This document shows positions 6,740 through 10,272 of a stretch of 10,272 nucleotides of DNA, in pieces. A program made the translations under genes and the position numbers. The stretch is from Sinorhizobium sp. (GTDB lineage: Bacteria; Pseudomonadota; Alphaproteobacteria; Rhizobiales; Rhizobiaceae): the NCBI GenBank assembly GCA_031178305.1, contig JAPSJG010000098.1, positions 1-10,272 of the forward strand, read 5' to 3'. How positions within the stretch are numbered: the first letter of the stretch is position 1; the number at the start of each line of letters is the position of its first letter. A model generated the notes under the pieces. The model was given only the letters and a program-made list of their open reading frames with translations, searched no databases and was not told where the DNA came from.

Positions 6740-6810
6740 ATGGTTAAGCGGCCATTAATTTTTCATGAAAAGAAGCCGCTTTCGCGGCTCCTTTTCGAAA
6801 CATTAACCAT
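6740..6810. promoter_or_regulatory. Nested palindrome upstream of ftsE
   Basis: Perfect outer arms ATGGTTAA (6740-6747) and TTAACCAT (6803-6810) enclose a near-perfect 13-bp stem. GAAAAG-A-AGCCGC (6767-6779) pairs with GCGGCT-C-CTTTTC (6784-6796) with one mismatch and a TTTC loop. A 12-base palindrome TTTTCATGAAAA (6760-6771) overlaps the left arm. The stem could serve as a terminator separating the divergent units, as an operator, or as a cruciform-forming element. Confidence 0.5.
6744..6758 (+). promoter_or_regulatory. Putative CtrA-type site TTAA-N7-TTAA
   Basis: TTAA (6744-6747) and TTAA (6755-6758) are separated by exactly seven bases (GCGGCCA), the spacing of the alphaproteobacterial CtrA consensus. 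A second half-like site TTAACCAT is at 6803-6810. The site is 149 bases upstream of the ftsE start and 175 bases upstream of the + strand gene start. Control of cell-division genes by CtrA is established in alphaproteobacteria; binding at this site is inference. Confidence 0.5.
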
Positions 6811-6932
6811 TTCCGTTTACGTGTCGTCAGGATTTGATGCAATGCCTGTTTCTCGCGAGACCTCCGTTGGGCGTTGCAGAAGCGAACCCCGGCGCGCTTT
6901 AGTGAGGCGCGGCGCTCCGATGGGAGAGCCCC

Positions 6933-7589
6933 ATGCAGGCATTCCGCACGAAACGCACTGCTGCCATCGACCTGCTTCCGCCGGAACGCGAAGCGCGCCC
7001 GAGCAGAGCCGCCGCCAGGCCTTCGGACTATATCGATGTCGAGTTCGAGACCGTGAGCCCGTCGCCGCGGCGCGATGCCTACCCGGTGTTCAACGACAAT
7101 CGACGGGCTGGGGCGCTCCCCGCATCTCGGCCGGTGACGTTAGGATGGGAGAGCCTGCCGCGGCGGATCCTGGCGGGGGTGGAGGCGAGGTTGGACGCGA
7201 TGCCGGCGCGGCGTTTCGCTGGGCTGGTCGCCGGTGTGACATTGGCAGCATTTCTCGCGATTGCAGGACTAGTCGGGCAAGGCGAGGCCGATGCGCATCC
7301 ATTGGCAATTGAAGGCGTCACGGCCGCCCTTGACGATTCAGCCGGAATGCGCGTGCTCTCGGTCTACGCCACGATCGACAACCGGTCAGAGAGCGAGCAG
7401 CGCTTGCCCTCCGTCGTTGTGGATGTGATGAGCAACGGCCGCAAGATCACCGCGACACGCCTTCTGCCTGAAGGCGCCGCCATGGCGCCGGGCGAACGCC
7501 GCCACTTGGTGGCGCGGCTACCCTATGCGGGTGGAAAAAAGCCCGATGTGACGGTTTCCTTTGCCGAAAACAGTGCCTCGCCTCGCTGA
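6933..7589 (+). CDS. Single-pass membrane protein of unknown function, DUF3426-like
   Basis: A 218-residue protein I cannot name. A hydrophilic, Arg/Pro-rich cytoplasmic part (1-94) is followed by one transmembrane helix at about 95-115. The domain beyond it (about 125-210) holds VLSVYATIDNRSESEQRLPSV and MAPGERRHLVARLP. That arrangement of a beta strand, Asn-rich turn, PGE turn and strand resembles the DUF3426/FxLYA-like domains attached to MJ0042 zinc-ribbon proteins in alphaproteobacteria. Such proteins often lie divergent from ftsE. Here there is no cysteine anywhere, so no zinc ribbon. The start ATG at 6933 has GGGAGAG four bases upstream and beats an overlapping longer frame from 6740. 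It ends 115 bases before hpt and may be cotranscribed with it. Confidence 0.75.
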   Translation: MQAFRTKRTAAIDLLPPEREARPSRAAARPSDYIDVEFETVSPSPRRDAYPVFNDNRRAGALPASRPVTLGWESLPRRILAGVEARLDAMPARRFAGLVAGVTLAAFLAIAGLVGQGEADAHPLAIEGVTAALDDSAGMRVLSVYATIDNRSESEQRLPSVVVDVMSNGRKITATRLLPEGAAMAPGERRHLVARLPYAGGKKPDVTVSFAENSASPR

Positions 7590-7601
7590 TTGTGCTAATC
7601 G

Positions 7602-7687
7602 GCGGCTGAGAGAGCATGAGGAAAGTCCGAATGGGCTTTCGCCGCGCTCGCCAGAATCAGAAGGGGAGGGCTCACGTTCTTCCTGAT
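7602..7687 (+). promoter_or_regulatory. Foldable leader upstream of hpt
   Basis: GCGGC (7602-7606) can pair with GCCGC (7641-7645), which abuts a hairpin GAAAGTCC-GAAT-GGGCTTTC (7621-7640; 8 pairs, one G-T). The 5' side leaves a 14-base unpaired purine-rich strand. A second stem pairs ATCAGAAG (7656-7663) with CTTCCTGAT (7679-7687) with one bulge, ending 5 bases before the hpt ribosome site GGAG at 7693-7696. It matches no riboswitch class that I recognise. It could be a terminator for the upstream gene or a 5' UTR control element. Confidence 0.35.
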
Positions 7688-7704
7688 AGAACGGAGTAAC
7701 CCGC

Positions 7705-8250
7705 ATGCCCGTCGTCCGCGGCAAGAAAATCGAGGTCCTTTACAGCGCAGAGGTGATTGCGAAGCGCAATCGCGAAATGGCCGAAGAGATCATGCGCGGG
7801 CCGCACAAGGATCTGCTCGTCATCTCGATTCTCAAGGGCTCATTTATTTTCGCAGCCGATCTCATCCGTGCCATGCACGATGCCGGACTTGCACCCGAAG
7901 TCGAATTCATCACGTTGTCGAGCTACGGAACGGGGACAGAGTCCAAAGGCGTGAAAATCGCCAAGGACATCGACAGCGATGTGCACGACCGCGACGTGTT
8001 GGTGATCGACGACATCCTCGAGTCCGGCCGTACGCTGCGCTTTGCCAAGGATCTGCTCTACGAACGCGGTGCGCGCAACGTTACCGTCGCGGTGCTGCTC
8101 GACAAGCGCTCGAAGCGCAAGGTGGATCTCGAGGCGGACTATGTCGGCTTCGAATGCCCGGACCACTTCGTTGTCGGCTACGGCATGGACGTGGCCTACG
8201 CCTTCCGCGAATTACCGTTCGTCGGCATCGTCACCGGGGACGCCGAGTAG
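7705..8250 (+). CDS. hpt: Hypoxanthine phosphoribosyltransferase
   Basis: A 181-residue cytoplasmic purine salvage enzyme that joins hypoxanthine (and often guanine) to PRPP to give IMP or GMP. The PRPP-binding loop VLVIDDILESGRTL is at 98-111, with the paired acidic residues Asp102-Asp103. The pyrophosphate-loop motif ILKGSFIFAADL is at 42-53. The flexible loop carries SSYGTGTESKG (72-82), and VGFECPDHFVVGYGMD (147-162) forms the purine-binding hood. Length and motifs are standard for bacterial Hpt. ATG at 7705 follows GGAG with an 8-base spacer. It lies between the unknown membrane protein gene and cpdR on the same strand; the leader before it and the hairpin after it suggest an independently bounded transcript. 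Confidence 0.95.
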   Translation: MPVVRGKKIEVLYSAEVIAKRNREMAEEIMRGPHKDLLVISILKGSFIFAADLIRAMHDAGLAPEVEFITLSSYGTGTESKGVKIAKDIDSDVHDRDVLVIDDILESGRTLRFAKDLLYERGARNVTVAVLLDKRSKRKVDLEADYVGFECPDHFVVGYGMDVAYAFRELPFVGIVTGDAE

Positions 8251-8310
8251 CCGGTCCTGTAAAAACGGCTTCAACGCGTTTACCGAAAGCAAACGAAAAG
8301 CTGGTTGTTT

Positions 8311-8335
8311 GGAGCGGCGTGACGGATGCCGCTCC
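8311..8335 (+). terminator. Hairpin after hpt
   Basis: GGAGCGGC (8311-8318) pairs perfectly with GCCGCTCC (8328-8335) around a 9-base loop; a flanking T-A pair (8310, 8336) extends it to nine. It is 60 bases past the hpt stop. No T-run follows, so it could be a factor-assisted terminator, an RNA-stabilising stem or a repeat. Confidence 0.4.
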
Positions 8336-8363
8336 AGTAGCCGTGACGCGTAGCTTCAATGAG

Positions 8364-8382
8364 ATAGAGCCCAGCGCTCTAT
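8364..8382 (+). promoter_or_regulatory. Short inverted repeat just upstream of cpdR
   Basis: ATAGAGC (8364-8370) and GCTCTAT (8376-8382) form a perfect 7-bp inverted repeat with a CCAGC spacer, 12 bases before the cpdR ribosome site. Its position suits an operator or a 5' UTR stem affecting translation of cpdR; which of these is unknown. Confidence 0.35.
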
Positions 8383-8394
8383 GCGAGCGAACAC

Positions 8395-8400
8395 GGGAGG
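8395..8400 (+). promoter_or_regulatory. Ribosome binding site of cpdR
   Basis: GGGAGG lies two bases before ATG 8403 and five before ATG 8406. The spacing selects the second ATG (MAKIL...) and rules out a longer frame open from upstream. Confidence 0.75.
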
Positions 8401-8405
8401 CCATG

Positions 8406-8765
8406 ATGGCGAAAATCCTGATTACCGAGGATGAGGATGCCTTGCGCTCATTCGTTGCGCGGGCGCTGCAACTCGACGGACACGAAACGGTCGAAGCCGG
8501 GGATGGCGCAGACGGACTCGCCCGTCTCCAGGACCAGCCATTCGACCTCCTGTTATCCGATATCCGGATGCCGGTCATGGACGGAATCGAGCTCACCCAC
8601 CAGGCATCAGCCGCCTTTCCCCAACTGAAGATCCTGTTGATGACCGGTTATGCCGAGCAGCGCGAGCGCGCCGACGACCTCTCCGGCAAAGTCGTGGATG
8701 TGATTTGCAAGCCGTTCACCCTGCCCGACATCCGTAAGGCGGTTGCCCACGCGCTGGCGGCCTGA
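8406..8765 (+). CDS. cpdR: CpdR-type single-domain response regulator
   Basis: A 119-residue stand-alone receiver with no output domain. Acidic pocket residues are Glu8-Asp9-Glu10, the phospho-acceptor is Asp52 in LLLSDIRMPVMDG, and the switch residues are Thr80 and Lys102 (CKPF). The stretch LLMTGYAEQRERADDL (77-92) is distinctive of CpdR rather than CheY or DivK. In Caulobacter, unphosphorylated CpdR brings ClpXP and its substrates to the pole, and phosphorylation by the CckA-ChpT relay blocks this. The Sinorhizobium meliloti CpdR1 orthologue is needed for normal cell cycle and symbiosis. The C-terminus is ALAA, compatible with a ClpX-type Ala-Ala tag (inference). The ATG at 8406 is chosen over 8403 by ribosome-site spacing. 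Hairpins separate it from hpt, and a strong hairpin follows its stop. Confidence 0.93.
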   Translation: MAKILITEDEDALRSFVARALQLDGHETVEAGDGADGLARLQDQPFDLLLSDIRMPVMDGIELTHQASAAFPQLKILLMTGYAEQRERADDLSGKVVDVICKPFTLPDIRKAVAHALAA

Positions 8766-8786
8766 CTCTGGCAACGTCTCTAAGAA

Positions 8787-8816
8787 ATGCGTCGCATGAA
8801 CGCCCATGCGACGCAT
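8787..8816. terminator. Perfect 12-bp hairpin between convergent genes
   Basis: ATGCGTCGCATG (8787-8798) and CATGCGACGCAT (8805-8816) pair without mismatch around AACGCC. It sits 21 bases after the cpdR stop and 21 bases after the stop of the convergent gene. On the - strand the stem is followed by TTTCTTAG, a weak T-tract, so it best fits a bidirectional terminator used mainly by the DUF4175 gene. Confidence 0.7.
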
Positions 8817-8837
8817 CCCTCACGGCCTCGATGCGCT

Positions 8838-10272
8838 TCAACGCATGTCGAGCAGGCGTTCGAGATACTGGCGCTCTATCTCGGGTGACAGGTTGTCGCC
8901 GAGCTTTCGCCTAATGGCGTCGAGGATCTGCCGGGCACGCTGGCTATCGATCTCGTCCGGCACCTCCACTTGATCGTCGAAATAGGGACCGGCGTTCTGG
9001 TGGCGCCGTCCGAGCGGATCGCGTCCGCTCTGCCCGTATTGCGGAACGCCCATTCCCGGGCCCTGTTGCTGTCCTTGGGCCTGCATCTGGCTCATCATGT
9101 CCTGGGCGCCTTCGCGCAGCGCCTGCAAGGCGCGGCCCTGGCTGCCTACGGCCCGCTCGCCCTGACCCTCGCCTAAGGCGCCGGCGGCGTCTCCCATCTC
9201 TTTCTGTGCCTCGCCAAAGCCTTTGCCGGGCTTGATACCCATATCCTCAAGACTCTTCTGAAGCTCGCCCAGCTGTTTGCCGAGCGCTTCCTGCTGCTGC
9301 TTCAATTGCCTGAGCGCCTCTTTCAGCTGCTCGGCGGTCAGGCCGTCGAGCGGGTTCGGCTGTCCATTGGGATCGCTGCCCTGGCCGGGGTCCTGGGGCA
9401 TGTCCTGGCTGAACAGCTCGCTGTCCTCGCCCTCGAGCGGATCGCCGCGCTGCATCCGGTCACGCAGGGCCTGGTCCAGCTTGAATGTCTCATCCAGCAG
9501 CTGCTGCTGTTGCTGCATCAATTGCCCCAGCTTGTCCATCTGCTGGCGCATCGCGTTGTTTTCACCCATCTGCTGCATCATGCGGGCGGACGGCAGATTG
9601 CTCATCATTCGCTGCAACTCAGACAGGAGCTGGCGGGCCTCGTCGCGCGATCCGGAGCGTGCGAGATTCTCGATCTGGTCCATCATCTTTTCCAGATCCT
9701 GCTGGCGCAGCACGTTGTTCATATCCGGATTGCCGGCCATCGGCGGATTCTTCGCTAATTGCTCCGCGAGCGCCTGCATGTACTCTTGCATCGCCTGGCG
9801 CAATTCCTGCATCAGTTTCGCAATCTCCTCGTCGGGAGCATTGCGTTCGAGAGCGTCCGAAAGCGCTTGCTGCGCATCGCGAAGGCGCCGTTCGGCAAGC
9901 GACAGGTCGCCGTCCTCGATGCCGAGCGCGATTTCCCAGAGATGGTCGGCGGCATCGCGTAGCATGTCCTCGTCGCGCGCGAGCTTCATCCGCGTCTTTG
10001 CCGATTGGAGCAAAAGGAAATGCGTGAGGTTCGGGATCGTCTCCTCTGGATAGAGCGTTACCGCTTCATTGAGCTCGACCGCCCGCGGCAACTGATTGGC
10101 GTCGAGCGCGAAGATCTGCCGCTGTTCGGCAACGGACGCGGCGAGCGGCTCGAAGAACGGACGCGCCGGTAGCACCATTTCCTCGGGCAAGCTACGGCCT
10201 TCCTGTCCGGCGGCGTCGCGGGCAACGAGGGTGATCTTGACGCGCTTGCCCGAAAGCGGATGTTCGCTGAGA
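8838..10272 (-). CDS. DUF4175 (TIGR02302-type) protein, C-terminal 477 residues
   Basis: The gene enters from the right edge with no start in view. The open frame continues upstream of a TTG at 10190 through residues reading EHPLSGKRVKITLVARDAAG, so that TTG is not the start. Family members are about 850 residues with two or three N-terminal membrane helices and a long low-complexity extracytoplasmic tail; only the tail is seen here. Visible residues about 120-270 are helical and very rich in Gln, Met, Glu and Leu, including a run of five Gln. A Gly/Gln/Asp/Pro-rich linker follows. The conserved C-terminus contains YFDDQVEVPDEID, then ILDAIRRKLGD, and ends YLERLLDMR. Function is unknown. Envelope or cell-surface attachment is inferred from family topology. 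It converges on cpdR. Confidence 0.85.
   Translation of the reverse strand, partial: LSEHPLSGKRVKITLVARDAAGQEGRSLPEEMVLPARPFFEPLAASVAEQRQIFALDANQLPRAVELNEAVTLYPEETIPNLTHFLLLQSAKTRMKLARDEDMLRDAADHLWEIALGIEDGDLSLAERRLRDAQQALSDALERNAPDEEIAKLMQELRQAMQEYMQALAEQLAKNPPMAGNPDMNNVLRQQDLEKMMDQIENLARSGSRDEARQLLSELQRMMSNLPSARMMQQMGENNAMRQQMDKLGQLMQQQQQLLDETFKLDQALRDRMQRGDPLEGEDSELFSQDMPQDPGQGSDPNGQPNPLDGLTAEQLKEALRQLKQQQEALGKQLGELQKSLEDMGIKPGKGFGEAQKEMGDAAGALGEGQGERAVGSQGRALQALREGAQDMMSQMQAQGQQQGPGMGVPQYGQSGRDPLGRRHQNAGPYFDDQVEVPDEIDSQRARQILDAIRRKLGDNLSPEIERQYLERLLDMR

Larger units (their letters stand above)
6596..6932. other. Divergent intergenic control region, ftsE / membrane protein gene
   Basis: This is a 337-base gene-free stretch. 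Positions 6596-6739 and 6811-6920 show no recognisable motif beyond the ribosome sites (GGAAG before ftsE; GGGAG at 6922-6926 before the + strand gene). The structured, AT-richer core at 6740-6810 is listed separately. Promoters for both flanking genes should lie here, but I cannot assign -35/-10 boxes with confidence. Confidence 0.6.

Noticed and set aside
6740..7312. 190-codon + strand frame overlapping the unknown membrane protein gene
   Set aside because: It starts inside the palindrome at 6740, has no ribosome site there, lacks any domain-like or hydrophobic pattern, and overlaps a frame with a clear ribosome site, a membrane helix and a folded domain.
7610..7645. GAGGAAAGTCC resembles the first conserved region of RNase P RNA
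   Set aside because: The hpt coding sequence begins about 90 bases later, leaving no room for the roughly 400-base RNA, and the matching 3' conserved region is absent. Treated as coincidence.
7600..7700. CTGAGAGAG suggests a TPP riboswitch
   Set aside because: The second conserved TPP segment (CCTGATCTGG...CCAGCGTAGGGA) is missing, and hpt is not a thiamine gene.
8154..8402. N-terminal extension of cpdR in the same frame
   Set aside because: It would overlap hpt and run through two hairpins; the receiver begins exactly at MAKIL behind GGGAGG, and CpdR proteins are about 120 residues.
9277..10053. 258-codon + strand Ser/Cys/Arg-rich frame opposite the DUF4175 gene
   Set aside because: Ser/Cys/Arg richness is what the antisense of a Gln/Met/Glu-rich helical gene produces; no start signal.
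1..10272. Mobile element, CRISPR, toxin-antitoxin or defence genes
   Set aside because: Looked for on both strands; all sizeable real genes belong to core families and no spaced direct-repeat array, transposase motif or integrase is present.

Overview
The window is a GC-rich stretch of ordinary chromosome from an alphaproteobacterium. It is most likely a member of the Rhizobiaceae close to Sinorhizobium/Ensifer. Four things point there: a CpdR-type receiver, a DUF2125 protein with the GFPFR motif, a Gln-rich DUF4175 (TIGR02302-type) protein, and intergenic palindromes of the kind scattered through rhizobial genomes. I see no phage, transposase, CRISPR array, tRNA or rRNA.

Left part (1-3039): the 3' end of a hisC-family aminotransferase overlaps the start of tyrC (prephenate/arogenate dehydrogenase) by ATGA, forming a + strand amino-acid biosynthesis pair. 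It converges, with 20 bases between stops, on a - strand DUF2125 envelope protein. That gene is divergent from a + strand chaC (glutathione-degrading gamma-glutamylcyclotransferase), which has related palindromic repeats on both sides.

Middle part (3040-6595), all on the - strand and read right to left: ftsE, ftsX (8-base overlap), a YdcF/SanA/ElyC-like membrane protein, a repeat-filled gap, and a PlsC-type acyltransferase. These cover divisome-linked control of wall hydrolysis, envelope homeostasis and phospholipid synthesis. The cluster is plausibly functional as well as positional, but only ftsE-ftsX is clearly one transcription unit.

Right part (6596-10272): a 337-base divergent control region holds an exact TTAA-N7-TTAA (CtrA-like) site and a nested palindrome. 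It separates ftsE from a + strand run: a cysteine-free single-pass membrane protein of unknown function, hpt (hypoxanthine phosphoribosyltransferase, with a foldable leader) and cpdR (the receiver that controls ClpXP-dependent proteolysis in the cell cycle). A perfect 12-bp hairpin separates cpdR from the convergent, partial DUF4175 gene that runs off the right edge.

I found no complete new system. The best leads are non-coding: the ftsE upstream palindrome with its CtrA-like site, the structured hpt leader, and the paired hairpins before cpdR.
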